From an uncultured Syntrophomonadaceae bacterium (GTDB lineage Bacteria; Bacillota; Syntrophomonadia; Syntrophomonadales; Syntrophomonadaceae): DNA of 8,558 bases. The notes under the pieces are model-generated. The model was not told where the DNA came from. It was given only the letters and a program-made list of their open reading frames with translations, and made no database searches. The position numbers and the translations under genes are program-made. This document shows positions 1-6,329 of the stretch, in pieces. The number at the start of each line of letters is the position of its first letter. Position 1 is the stretch's first letter. The DNA is taken from positions 1 to 8,558 of the forward strand of contig CALXSZ010000057.1 in the NCBI GenBank assembly GCA_944391275.1, written 5' to 3'.

Positions 1-676
1 TCAATCCGTCGAAAAAGGAATTCAAGGTGTGAGCAAAGCCTGCCGTAAATAATAAAGCGGCCGATTCTCCGATAACCCTTCCAACGGAAAGAATGGCTCC
101 TGTAATAATGCCCGCTCCGCAATTCGGAAGAACAACTGTACGGATCACATGCCATTTTCCAGCTCCGAGTCCGAAAGCGCCCTCACGATAGCTTTGCGGA
201 ACGGTTTTTAAGCTCTCCTGTGTGGTCCGTAAAATCGTAGGAAGGTTCATCATAACGAGTGTGAAAGCGCCCGCCATCAAAGAAGTCTTAAAATCAAGAA
301 ATTGACAGAAAAACAACATTCCGACTAATCCATAAATAATAGAGGGAATCCCCGACAAAGTTTCCGCTGCAAATTCAATTAAGGAGACAATGCGTTTATT
401 GGTTGCATACTCCGTTAAATAGATGGCTGCGCCAACGCCGAGCGGGACGACGATGACCAGTGTAGCCACAACAATATAACAGGTATTTAACAAATCCGGC
501 AGAATCCCGATTCGTTCATTAATATAACTTGGACTGCTGGTTAATAAATCCCATGTAATAAATGGAACTCCCCGATACATAACGTAACCAATAATAAAAA
601 TCAATAATGCAGCCGTCAGGCCGGTCATCAGCCACATGAGACTACGCATAGTATAGAAATAACATTTTCTTCTCAT
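1..676 (-). CDS. pstA: PstA, phosphate ABC transporter permease (3' end cut by window edge)
   Basis: This is one of the two membrane permease subunits of the high-affinity phosphate importer PstSCAB. I translated it by hand from the ATG at 676-674; 225 codons are visible and the C-terminus lies outside the window (PstA is usually about 280-300 residues). The N-terminus is short and basic (MRRKCYF), followed by a first membrane helix (roughly residues 14-34). Later come a second hydrophobic segment, the family motif ETLSGIPSIIYGLVG, and the cytoplasmic EAA loop reading SYREGAFGLGAGKWHVIRTV, which docks on the ATPase PstB. The GRVIGESAALLFTAG segment is also typical. Its ATG overlaps the TGA of pstC in an ATGA junction (673-676), so translation is probably coupled; the preceding AAAAAGGAGCGA in the pstC tail supplies the ribosome binding site. 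No stop or frameshift is seen. Confidence 0.95.
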   Translation of the reverse strand, partial: MRRKCYFYTMRSLMWLMTGLTAALLIFIIGYVMYRGVPFITWDLLTSSPSYINERIGILPDLLNTCYIVVATLVIVVPLGVGAAIYLTEYATNKRIVSLIEFAAETLSGIPSIIYGLVGMLFFCQFLDFKTSLMAGAFTLVMMNLPTILRTTQESLKTVPQSYREGAFGLGAGKWHVIRTVVLPNCGAGIITGAILSVGRVIGESAALLFTAGFAHTLNSFFDGL

Positions 677-1632
677 GATCTCGCTCCTTTTTCTCTTTTT
701 AATAAGAAATTCAAAGAGACATTAATCATCATGATAAAAACGAAAAGGACTAATGCAATTGAAAACAACGCTTCTCTTTGCAAACCGCTTGCATAAGCCA
801 TCTCACTGGCTACCGCAGTCGTTAAAAAACGAACGCTTTCAAAAATGGACGGCATATTGGGAGCGTTTCCCGCTACCATCATAACAGCCATCGCTTCGCC
901 AATGGCTCGTCCTACACCCAAAACGACCGCCGTTGCAATCCCGCTTTTTGCCGCAGGTACGGAGACGCGAAAATAGGTTTCGATTTCATTGGCGCCCAAC
1001 GCTAACGAAGCGTCTTCATATTCTTTCGGTACAGCATCTAACGCATTCATCGAAACTTTAATAACCGTCGGTAAGATCATAACGGATAATACAATAATCG
1101 CCGCAAACAAACTGGCTCCATCCGGCAAGTTAAAAATAACCCGGATTCCCGGAACTAAAACCAACATTCCAACCAGTCCATAAACAACCGATGGAATGCC
1201 TGCTAAGACTGCTACCGCAGATTCCATAACAACCTTTATTTTCTTAGGAGCGATTTTGGATAAATAAACGGCCGAAAAAAAACCGATTGGAACGCCTACA
1301 ACAATGGCTCCCGCGGTCCCATAAATCGAACTTAACAAGAAAGGTAGAATGCCAAATTTGGGTTCAGACGCCGTCGAAGCCCATGTTTCCCCAAACAAGA
1401 ACTCGACCAGACCAATCTCTCGGATGGCAGGAATTCCTGCGATGACTAAATAAACGGTAATCAATAATACGCAACCCACCGAAAGCATTCCCAAACAAAA
1501 AAACAAAATATAGAAAATATTTTCTATATTTTTCTTGTTTCGGGAGGGTTTCTTGGCGCCAAAAATGGCGCCAAGATTTGGAATGTCTAAGCTTTGTTGT
1601 TCAGCTTGTATTTCTCTACTTGTATTCATCAT
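673..1632 (-). CDS. pstC: PstC, phosphate ABC transporter permease
   Basis: Membrane permease subunit that pairs with PstA to form the phosphate channel. It has 319 residues, a normal length. A hydrophilic cytoplasmic N-terminus of about 38 residues precedes the first helix (about 39-66). The family signatures are all present: FLLSSIYGTAGAIVVGVPIG, ESAVAVLAGIPSVVYGLVG, the EAA loop EYEDASLALGANEIETYF for contact with PstB, and GVGRAIGEAMAVMMVAGN. The start is one of two adjacent ATG codons (1632 or 1629); upstream, AGGAGAGGGTGA ends nine bases before the first. It lies 40 bases after pstS and overlaps pstA by four bases, so it is the middle gene of a pst operon. Codons 19-43 hold two strong inverted repeats (listed separately), which is unusual for coding sequence. 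Confidence 0.96.
   Translation of the reverse strand: MMNTSREIQAEQQSLDIPNLGAIFGAKKPSRNKKNIENIFYILFFCLGMLSVGCVLLITVYLVIAGIPAIREIGLVEFLFGETWASTASEPKFGILPFLLSSIYGTAGAIVVGVPIGFFSAVYLSKIAPKKIKVVMESAVAVLAGIPSVVYGLVGMLVLVPGIRVIFNLPDGASLFAAIIVLSVMILPTVIKVSMNALDAVPKEYEDASLALGANEIETYFRVSVPAAKSGIATAVVLGVGRAIGEAMAVMMVAGNAPNMPSIFESVRFLTTAVASEMAYASGLQREALFSIALVLFVFIMMINVSLNFLLKREKGARS
1505..1532. repeat. 28-bp perfect AT-rich palindrome in pstC
   Basis: Both 14-base halves are exact complements with no spacer; the centre is AGAAAATATTTTCT, and the match breaks at 1504/1533. It covers pstC codons 34-43 (about NIENIFYI), just before the first membrane helix. It lies 18 bases from the GC-rich inverted repeat, so the two form a tandem pair. 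It could be an extruding palindrome, a DNA-binding site or an mRNA hairpin; the function is unknown. Confidence 0.8.
1551..1576 (-). repeat. GC-rich inverted repeat inside the pstC 5' coding region
   Basis: Ten-base arms (1551-1560 and 1567-1576) flank a six-base A/T spacer; the core of each arm is CTTGGCGCC or its complement. In the pst mRNA this makes a stable hairpin over codons 19-28, which encode LGAIFGAK. There is no U-run after it, so it is not a standard terminator. It begins about 55 bases after the pstC start and about 97 bases after the pstS stop. A role in stabilising the pstS message or pausing transcription or translation is inference only. Confidence 0.75.
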
Positions 1633-1672
1633 AACGCAAAATCACCCTCTCCTATGGCTCGTTATTGCTCAA

Positions 1673-2551
1673 TTATCCTTCGTAGGCTGCCACAACACCC
1701 GCTTGAGAAATAACATCTACGGCTTCCGCAGAAGTAGCATAATCAAAGAAGGCTTGGGGAACTGTGTCCAAAGTTTCTCCACTGCGCGTTACTAATAAGA
1801 ACGGACGTTGTAAAACATACGTGCCATTTTTAATATTTTCCTCGTTAGCCACAACATTTTCAATTGTCAGCACTTTCACGCTGTCACCAACCGCCGCTAA
1901 GGAAGTATATCCAATCGCATTGGGATTCTGAGAAACCGTACTGATAACATCTCCGGTAGCCGTTAATTCCTGACGATATTGGCAAGCGTCTTCTGTTCCA
2001 GTAACCGCTTCAAATCCATCTCTCGTCCCGCTTCCTGCTTCTCGTCCAATTAATACGATTTCAGCATCCGCTCCGCCGACTTCACTCCAATTTGTGATTT
2101 CACCAGTAAACATTTGAGCAATCGTTGCTAAGTCTAAATCACTCACTGGATTATCCGGATGAACGATCATGGCAATTCCATCATAAGCCAACACCGTTCC
2201 GGTAAGACCGGAAGCCACTTCTTCATCACTCAATGCACGGCTGGAAAGGCCAATATCGCATCTTCCCTCTGAAACTGCCGTAATTCCACTTCCGGATCCA
2301 GTCGGATTATAAGTAAAGTTTACATCCGGATTCTGCAACGTAAAAGTTTCCCCTAAGGAACCAATAACTTTTTCCATAGAGGTTGACCCATCCGTCGAAA
2401 CGGAACCCGATAAATCTCCAGTTGTTTCTTCTGTTTGAGCCGGTGTTTGGCTGGTTTCCGATTCGGTCGGCGTCTCTTCCGAGGTTCCGCATCCGCCCAA
2501 CAACATTGTCAACATCAAACATCCAACAAGCAAACTACGTATTTTCTTCAT
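1673..2551 (-). CDS. pstS: PstS, phosphate-binding lipoprotein
   Basis: Extracellular receptor that captures inorganic phosphate and hands it to the PstCA channel. It has 292 residues. The N-terminus MKKIRSLLVGCLMLTMLLGGC is a lipoprotein signal with lipobox LGGC and lipidated Cys21. A Ser/Thr/Glu-rich tether (about 22-50) links it to the periplasmic-binding-protein fold. Phosphate-contact motifs are visible: DGSTSM (54-59), TGSGSG (84-89), Asp99 in CDIGLSSRAL, and GREAGSGTR (169-177), matching the Arg and SGT cluster of known PstS proteins. The ATG is preceded by AAAGGAGAGG seven bases upstream. It is the first gene of the operon, after a 409-base gap that holds candidate phosphate-regulated control sites. 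In such operons pstS is usually made in excess over the permeases. Nothing is broken. Confidence 0.97.
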   Translation of the reverse strand: MKKIRSLLVGCLMLTMLLGGCGTSEETPTESETSQTPAQTEETTGDLSGSVSTDGSTSMEKVIGSLGETFTLQNPDVNFTYNPTGSGSGITAVSEGRCDIGLSSRALSDEEVASGLTGTVLAYDGIAMIVHPDNPVSDLDLATIAQMFTGEITNWSEVGGADAEIVLIGREAGSGTRDGFEAVTGTEDACQYRQELTATGDVISTVSQNPNAIGYTSLAAVGDSVKVLTIENVVANEENIKNGTYVLQRPFLLVTRSGETLDTVPQAFFDYATSAEAVDVISQAGVVAAYEG

Positions 2552-2594
2552 GAATTGTCCTCTCCTTTTATTATCTTTTTGGAATTCGTACGTC

Positions 2595-2624
2595 TTTATC
2601 GTAAATTAAGAAAGTAAAATTCAA
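2595..2624 (-). promoter_or_regulatory. Candidate sigma-A-like promoter of pstSCA
   Basis: On the minus strand TTGAAT (2624-2619) and GATAAA (2600-2595) are separated by 18 bases; each matches the consensus hexamer at four of six positions. It would start transcription about 35-40 bases before the pstS ATG. Weak -35 and -10 boxes are expected of an activator-dependent promoter, but the region is AT-rich and a chance match is possible. Confidence 0.35.
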
Positions 2625-2635
2625 AAGAATGCTCT

Positions 2636-2652
2636 GGTTAAATCAATGTAAA
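2636..2652 (-). promoter_or_regulatory. Candidate PhoP box upstream of pstS
   Basis: On the minus strand TTTACA (2652-2647) and TTAACC (2641-2636) are separated by five bases, giving an 11-base period. Each matches the Bacillus PhoP half-site TTAACA at five of six positions. The pair ends 11 bases before the candidate -35 box, where an activator would sit. Only two half-sites are clear; further repeats at the same period are not visible. Confidence 0.35.
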
Positions 2653-2782
2653 ATTGAACAAAAATACCGGAAAAAACCGCTGAAAACCATCGAATGTTTT
2701 AAGAAAAGGATTATGATTCGTCCTAGATTTTTCATACCACGGTCTTTTTTCATCATTTTTCAGGACTTTGTTTTTTAATTTT

Positions 2783-2828
2783 AAAAAAATTGGGATAGAA
2801 TCCTGAAAATACAGAATTCTTCCCAATT
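2783..2828 (-). terminator. Strong intrinsic terminator after gpsA
   Basis: Reading the minus strand, an eight-base arm (AATTGGGA, 2828-2821) and a nine-base arm (2820-2812) pair with 2805-2797 and 2795-2788. The result is a 17-bp stem with one U-G wobble, a single bulged base at 2796, a six-base A/U loop (2811-2806), and a U-run ending at 2783. It lies about 133 bases after the gpsA stop and is the likely end of the der-plsY-gpsA transcript. The plus strand has no U-run after the stem, so it acts in one direction only. Confidence 0.88.
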
Positions 2829-2842
2829 GCTCCGTTGTGCTT

Positions 2843-2872
2843 TTTATAATGAATATGCTTATTTTTTAACAA
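2843..2872 (-). promoter_or_regulatory. Promoter-like sequence just before the gpsA-pstS terminator
   Basis: TTGTTA (2872-2867) and TATAAA (2848-2843) on the minus strand are 18 bases apart, matching four and five of six consensus positions. A start near 2836 would give an RNA of only about 54 bases that ends at the terminator at 2783. It may be chance in AT-rich sequence, or mark a short RNA or an attenuated leader. Confidence 0.25.
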
Positions 2873-2960
2873 CTTCATTATTTATAAGGATATAAATAAG
2901 ACGCCTTTCAAAACCAACGTTTGTTGGCAGGATATTGTCGATCTATCAAATAAGATTCCT

Positions 2961-3974
2961 TTAATAAAGATCCTGGGTCTCATCCTTGCACTCTCTTTGC
3001 ATAAGCCGCAAAGCTTCTTCTTGTGGGCTGGCCCCTTCTTCCAAAACTCGGTGGCAAGCTTCACAAATCGGCATTTCAATCTGATATTTTTGGGCAAGTT
3101 GATAAACGATCCGGGTCGCATTGACCCCTTCAACAACCATGCCCACTTCCTCTAAAACCTGATCCAGTTTTTTGTTTTGCGCCAATAAATAACCGGCTCG
3201 GCGATTTCTCGAAAATTGTCTTCCACAAGTTACCACGAGGTCTCCCAATCCACTTAATCCGCTGAACGTATGGGGATCCCCCCCTAAAATTTTTCCCATC
3301 CGCATCATTTCCGCTAATCCCCGCGTAATTAATGCCGCTTCGGCATTATCGCCATAGTTTAATCCAAATAACATGCCAGCCGCTAAAGCAACAATATTTT
3401 TCAACGTTCCCCCTAATTCAACCCCCACAATGTCGGGATTGGTATAGGCACGAAATTGAGGCGTCATGAAAACTTTTTGGATTACTGCAGCGGTTTTCGG
3501 GTTATACGAGGCAATGGTGACAAGCGTAGGGATTTTTCGCCCCACTTCTTCCGCATGACTCGGTCCGGACAGCACAGCTAGCCGATTTTTTATTTCAGGT
3601 CCTAATACGTCCAGGAAAACTTCACTCATCCGTTTTACTGTGCTCAGCTCCAGTCCCTTCGCACAATTCAAATAATACATATTGGGCTCAATCCAAGGTT
3701 TTATTTGCTCTAAAACCGAACGCATCGCATGCGAGGGGACCACGCCTAAAACCAAATCCGCTCCCTTTAAAGCGTCTCTCAAGTCACTGGTCGGTTCAAT
3801 ATTTTCAGCAAGTTTTACGTCCGGTAAATAACGTTTATTTTCTCTCCGTGCGCGTATATCTTGGATCTCTCTTGGGTTTTCCCCCCACAAAATTACCTGA
3901 GAGCAATTTTGCGCCAGCACTGTAGACAAAGCCGTTCCCCAACTGCCCGCTCCTAAAATGCAAACTTTATCCAC
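2961..3974 (-). CDS. gpsA: Glycerol-3-phosphate dehydrogenase [NAD(P)+], GpsA
   Basis: Soluble enzyme that reduces dihydroxyacetone phosphate to sn-glycerol-3-phosphate, the backbone precursor of phospholipids. It has 337 residues, the usual length. The Rossmann motif GAGSWGTA is at 8-15, then CAKGLE (104-109), LSGPSHAEEV (135-144), the conserved lysine of GGTLKNI (Lys192), NYGDNAEAALITRGL (207-220), GLGDLVVTC (242-250) and SRNRR (255-259). All the catalytic and substrate-binding landmarks I know are present. The start is GTG (3974-3972): the Rossmann motif begins seven residues later as in homologues, and AGAGGGG lies about ten bases upstream. It follows plsY by 41 bases; the product is the direct substrate of PlsY. 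In many Clostridia spoIVA follows gpsA; here a terminator and the pst operon follow instead. Confidence 0.97.
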   Translation of the reverse strand: MDKVCILGAGSWGTALSTVLAQNCSQVILWGENPREIQDIRARRENKRYLPDVKLAENIEPTSDLRDALKGADLVLGVVPSHAMRSVLEQIKPWIEPNMYYLNCAKGLELSTVKRMSEVFLDVLGPEIKNRLAVLSGPSHAEEVGRKIPTLVTIASYNPKTAAVIQKVFMTPQFRAYTNPDIVGVELGGTLKNIVALAAGMLFGLNYGDNAEAALITRGLAEMMRMGKILGGDPHTFSGLSGLGDLVVTCGRQFSRNRRAGYLLAQNKKLDQVLEEVGMVVEGVNATRIVYQLAQKYQIEMPICEACHRVLEEGASPQEEALRLMQRECKDETQDLY

Positions 3975-4015
3975 GATGGATCTTCCCCTCTTTCATTTTG
4001 TTTCAAATTCTGATT

Positions 4016-4624
4016 TCACGATACTTTTTTCTTAAATAAACATTTTTTTATTTGAGGCTCTTGTTTTGAATATAAACGACGGATATTGCTCCAGTGACGA
4101 TAAAACGTTAAACAACTTAATATGAGAATCATGACGATAATTTGTACGGGCTCATGTAATAACCAAGCTAAAATCAACGCCATGATATAAACCGATAGGG
4201 ATGCAACGGATACATAACCACTCATCCATGCCACTAAAGCAAAAATTGGAACGCCAAGCGCCAACGCAATCGGCATAATTCCTCCTACCGCGCCCGCAGA
4301 GGTAGCTACGCCTTTTCCCCCTGTAAAATGTAAAAAAATCGAATAACAATGTCCGAAAACAGCTGCCGTCCCCGCGACAACAGCTCCATTGAGATCTGCC
4401 AAAGCCCAGCCAATTCCGGCCGCACTCATGCCTTTCAAAAAGTCGCCAATAAAAGCCAAAACGCCAATTTTTTTCCCGAATGTACGCATCACATTGGTCG
4501 TTCCGACGTTTCCGCTGCCAAATTTCCGCACGTCTTCATGTCCCAACCACTTTCCAAATAAATACGAAAAGGGAATAGACCCTAGAAAATAACCAATCAC
4601 CAAGGACAAAACAATATATAACAC
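4016..4624 (-). CDS. plsY: Glycerol-3-phosphate acyltransferase PlsY
   Basis: Integral membrane enzyme that transfers an acyl group from acyl-phosphate (made by PlsX) to the 1-position of glycerol-3-phosphate, giving lysophosphatidic acid. It has 202 residues and is strongly hydrophobic with five or so membrane helices. Motifs: GSIPF (15-19), GSGNVGTTN (36-44), DFLKG (61-65), GHCYSIFLHFTGGKGVAT (91-108) with the glycine-rich phosphate loop, and RHWSNIRRL (176-184) followed by Glu189. Ser95 sits where I would expect the proline of the usual GHxxPxF pattern. A basic tail (KKCLFKKK) ends the protein. The start is GTG at 4624-4622, supported by GAGGAGG eight bases upstream. It lies 28 bases after der and 41 before gpsA, so the three are probably cotranscribed. 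Confidence 0.96.
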   Translation of the reverse strand: MLYIVLSLVIGYFLGSIPFSYLFGKWLGHEDVRKFGSGNVGTTNVMRTFGKKIGVLAFIGDFLKGMSAAGIGWALADLNGAVVAGTAAVFGHCYSIFLHFTGGKGVATSAGAVGGIMPIALALGVPIFALVAWMSGYVSVASLSVYIMALILAWLLHEPVQIIVMILILSCLTFYRHWSNIRRLYSKQEPQIKKCLFKKKVS

Positions 4625-4652
4625 CCTTCTCCTCCTCTAATATCCCCTTATT

Positions 4653-5984
4653 TTAAGAGAATTCTTTTTCATTTCGCGCCCGCGTAAGGATCCGAATAGG
4701 ACACCCCTCAAAACCAAAATTTGTCCGTAAAGTATTCTCGATATATCGAATATACGAAAAATGAATCAACGCCGGATCATTTACAAAAAGGACAAACGTC
4801 GGAGGCGCCGTAGAAACCTGTGTTGCATAGAAAATTTTCCCTTTTTTCTTGCCGGCGCCCGGTAAAGGATTCAACATCGCAGCTTCCGTTACCACGCGAT
4901 TTAGATCGGCCGTTTGAATCCGCCGGTAATACTGTTCTGCAATAAAATCCACCATATCCAATACCTTGAAAATTCGTTGTCCTGTTAAAGCAGAAATATA
5001 TAACGTCGGACTATAGGATAAAAATTTCAATTCTTTGCGGATATCTTTATCAAATTTATTCATGGTTTTCCCATCTTTTTCAACCAAATCCCACTTATTC
5101 ATCACAATGACATTGGCTTTCCCCTGTTCATGCACATAACCGGCAACCCGTTTATCCTGCTCAATAATTCCCTCATCGGCATTCAGCATAATAATCGCCA
5201 CATCACATCTTTCGATACTACGCAAAGTACGGATGACGCTGTATTTTTCAGTAGCCTCCTTGATGCGGGATTTTTTCCGTACACCGGCTGTATCAATCAA
5301 GATATACTTGCGACCCTCATACGTAAAAGGCGTATCAATCGAATCGCGGGTGGTTCCTGCCACATCGCTGACAATCACCCGTTGTTTACCCAACAGCGCA
5401 TTCACCAAGGACGATTTCCCGACATTGGGCCGTCCCACAATGGCAATTTTTATGGCGTCTTCCTCTTCTTCCTCTGGCTGATAAGATGGAAATCTCTCTA
5501 CAATCGCATCGCATAAATCATTCGTATTATAGCCATGAATCCCTGAAAAAGGAATCGGTTCCCCTAAACCCAATTGATAAAATTCATAATAATCTACATT
5601 TTTTGCAAAATTATCCACCTTATTTGCGGCTAAAACAACCGGTTTTCCAGAACGACGCAAAAGGTTTGCGACTTGTGCGTCTTCATGGGTAACGCCTTCG
5701 GGCGTACTCACAACAAACACAATCACATCGGCCTCTTCAATGGCTAATTCCGCCTGCATTTTAATCTCCGAAGTAAAAACGTCGCCGTCATCAAAGCGAA
5801 TGCCGCCGGTATCAATGATAATAAAATCATGCCCCGCCCAGCTGCAAACATCATAAAGACGGTCTCGGGTAACACCCGCTACATCTTCTACAATCGCTTT
5901 TCGTTGTCCCAACAAACGATTAAATAACGTAGATTTACCTACATTCGGTCGACCCACAATCGCCACGATTGGTTTCGCTGACAT
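4653..5984 (-). CDS. der: Ribosome biogenesis GTPase Der (EngA)
   Basis: Essential tandem GTPase that assists late assembly of the 50S ribosomal subunit. It has 443 residues, the typical length. The first GTPase domain shows GRPNVGKS (11-18), DTGG (58-61) and NKVD (121-124). An acidic linker (EEEEED, about 171-176) joins the second domain, with GRPNVGKS (184-191), the switch region TTRDSIDTPF (211-220), DTAG (231-234) and NKWD (296-299). The C-terminal part (from about 355) is the KH-like RNA-contact domain, including NPLPGAGKKKGKIFY. The ATG is preceded by AGGAGG five bases upstream. It is the first gene of a der-plsY-gpsA cluster, set apart from the upstream spoIIP-like gene by a terminator and a gap of 345 bases, so it should have its own promoter. 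No missing motifs. Confidence 0.98.
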   Translation of the reverse strand: MSAKPIVAIVGRPNVGKSTLFNRLLGQRKAIVEDVAGVTRDRLYDVCSWAGHDFIIIDTGGIRFDDGDVFTSEIKMQAELAIEEADVIVFVVSTPEGVTHEDAQVANLLRRSGKPVVLAANKVDNFAKNVDYYEFYQLGLGEPIPFSGIHGYNTNDLCDAIVERFPSYQPEEEEEDAIKIAIVGRPNVGKSSLVNALLGKQRVIVSDVAGTTRDSIDTPFTYEGRKYILIDTAGVRKKSRIKEATEKYSVIRTLRSIERCDVAIIMLNADEGIIEQDKRVAGYVHEQGKANVIVMNKWDLVEKDGKTMNKFDKDIRKELKFLSYSPTLYISALTGQRIFKVLDMVDFIAEQYYRRIQTADLNRVVTEAAMLNPLPGAGKKKGKIFYATQVSTAPPTFVLFVNDPALIHFSYIRYIENTLRTNFGFEGCPIRILTRARNEKEFS

Positions 5985-5992
5985 ATTTTCCT

Positions 5993-6005
5993 CCTGTTTC
6001 TCAGG
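5993..6005 (-). promoter_or_regulatory. der: Small hairpin overlapping the der ribosome binding site
   Basis: On the minus strand CCTG (6005-6002) pairs with CAGG (5996-5993) across a five-base loop, and the last bases of the second arm are the start of the AGGAGG ribosome binding site of der. With a four-base stem it is weak alone, so at most it modulates ribosome access. Confidence 0.3.
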
Positions 6006-6052
6006 TTTTTTTCTTCAAACATAGCGTATAATTCTACAATGCTTTCCAAGTT

Positions 6053-6081
6053 ATTATCCTCTAAAAACCCCAAAAGCGCAA
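6053..6081 (-). promoter_or_regulatory. Candidate promoter of der-plsY-gpsA
   Basis: On the minus strand TTGCGC (6081-6076) and GATAAT (6058-6053) are separated by 17 bases; the -10 matches five of six consensus positions, the -35 only three. The start site would be about 60 bases before the der ATG. The -35 box falls within an inverted repeat, with a direct repeat of GGTTTCA just upstream, which may be operator-like. Confidence 0.35.
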
Positions 6082-6261
6082 GTGCTTTTCCCTTGAAACC
6101 GTGAAACCTTCCTTTCCCCTTCGACAATGGAGTTTCTTTACTTCGTTATAAAAAATCAGCTTATTGGTAACTGAAAGCCATTACATTAGCCAATTCACGC
6201 TGTTACGAACAGAACGATTTTTGTATACGAATTTGATTTTTTTGAAATCTATTTCGCACGC

Positions 6262-6300
6262 AAAAAAAACAGTTGGAACATAAAAATCCAACTGTTTTTT
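6262..6300 (-). terminator. Symmetrical intrinsic terminator after the spoIIP-like gene
   Basis: The arms CAGTTGGA (6270-6277) and TCCAACTG (6287-6294) pair perfectly around a nine-base A-rich spacer, flanked by eight A (6262-6269) and six T (6295-6300), so the stem can extend to about 14 bp. On the minus strand it starts about 35 bases after the gene's stop and is followed by eight U. Since the plus strand also has a U-run it could act in both directions, though no plus-strand gene runs into it. Confidence 0.92.
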
Positions 6301-6329
6301 CTTTTTCCCCAAAAAATCAGAGCTATCTT

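Larger units (their letters stand above)
2552..2960. other. Intergenic region between gpsA and pstS
   Basis: These 409 bases hold no convincing gene. On the minus strand, in order, I see: a weak 5-bp stem-loop (2927-2914), a promoter-like pair (2872-2843), a strong intrinsic terminator (2828-2783), about 120 bases of AT-rich sequence without recognised structure, two PhoP-like half-sites (2652-2636), a sigma-A-like promoter (2624-2595) and the pstS ribosome binding site. The region therefore ends the gpsA transcript and starts the pst transcript. Confidence 0.7.
5985..6329. other. Intergenic region between the spoIIP-like gene and der
   Basis: These 345 bases hold no convincing gene. From right to left I see the terminator of the spoIIP-like gene (6300-6262), about 150 bases of AT-rich sequence with no clear structure, a direct repeat of GGTTTCA on the minus strand (6108-6102 and 6100-6094), an inverted repeat AAAAGC/GCTTTT (6089-6072), a candidate promoter (6081-6053), and a short hairpin beside the der ribosome binding site. 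A TTG-started frame of 62 codons (6127-5939) crosses the region but lacks a ribosome binding site. Confidence 0.65.

Noticed and set aside
2638..2826. 62-codon minus-strand frame between gpsA and pstS
   Set aside because: It starts with TTG inside the terminator hairpin, has no ribosome binding site and a composition typical of translated AT-rich spacer.
2914..2927. Five-base-pair stem-loop CCAAC/GTTGG after gpsA as a terminator
   Set aside because: The stem is short and the following U-run has only four bases; the hairpin at 2783-2828 is far stronger.
2552..2960. Riboswitch in the pstS leader
   Set aside because: No known riboswitch consensus was recognised, and the terminator lies upstream of the likely pst promoter, fitting the end of the gpsA transcript better.
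5130..5516. 128-codon plus-strand frame opposite der
   Set aside because: It lies wholly antisense to well-conserved der motifs and has no recognisable domain or ribosome binding site.
5939..6127. 62-codon minus-strand frame overlapping the der start
   Set aside because: It starts with TTG without a ribosome binding site, and its tail is der sequence in another frame; it crosses the likely der promoter.
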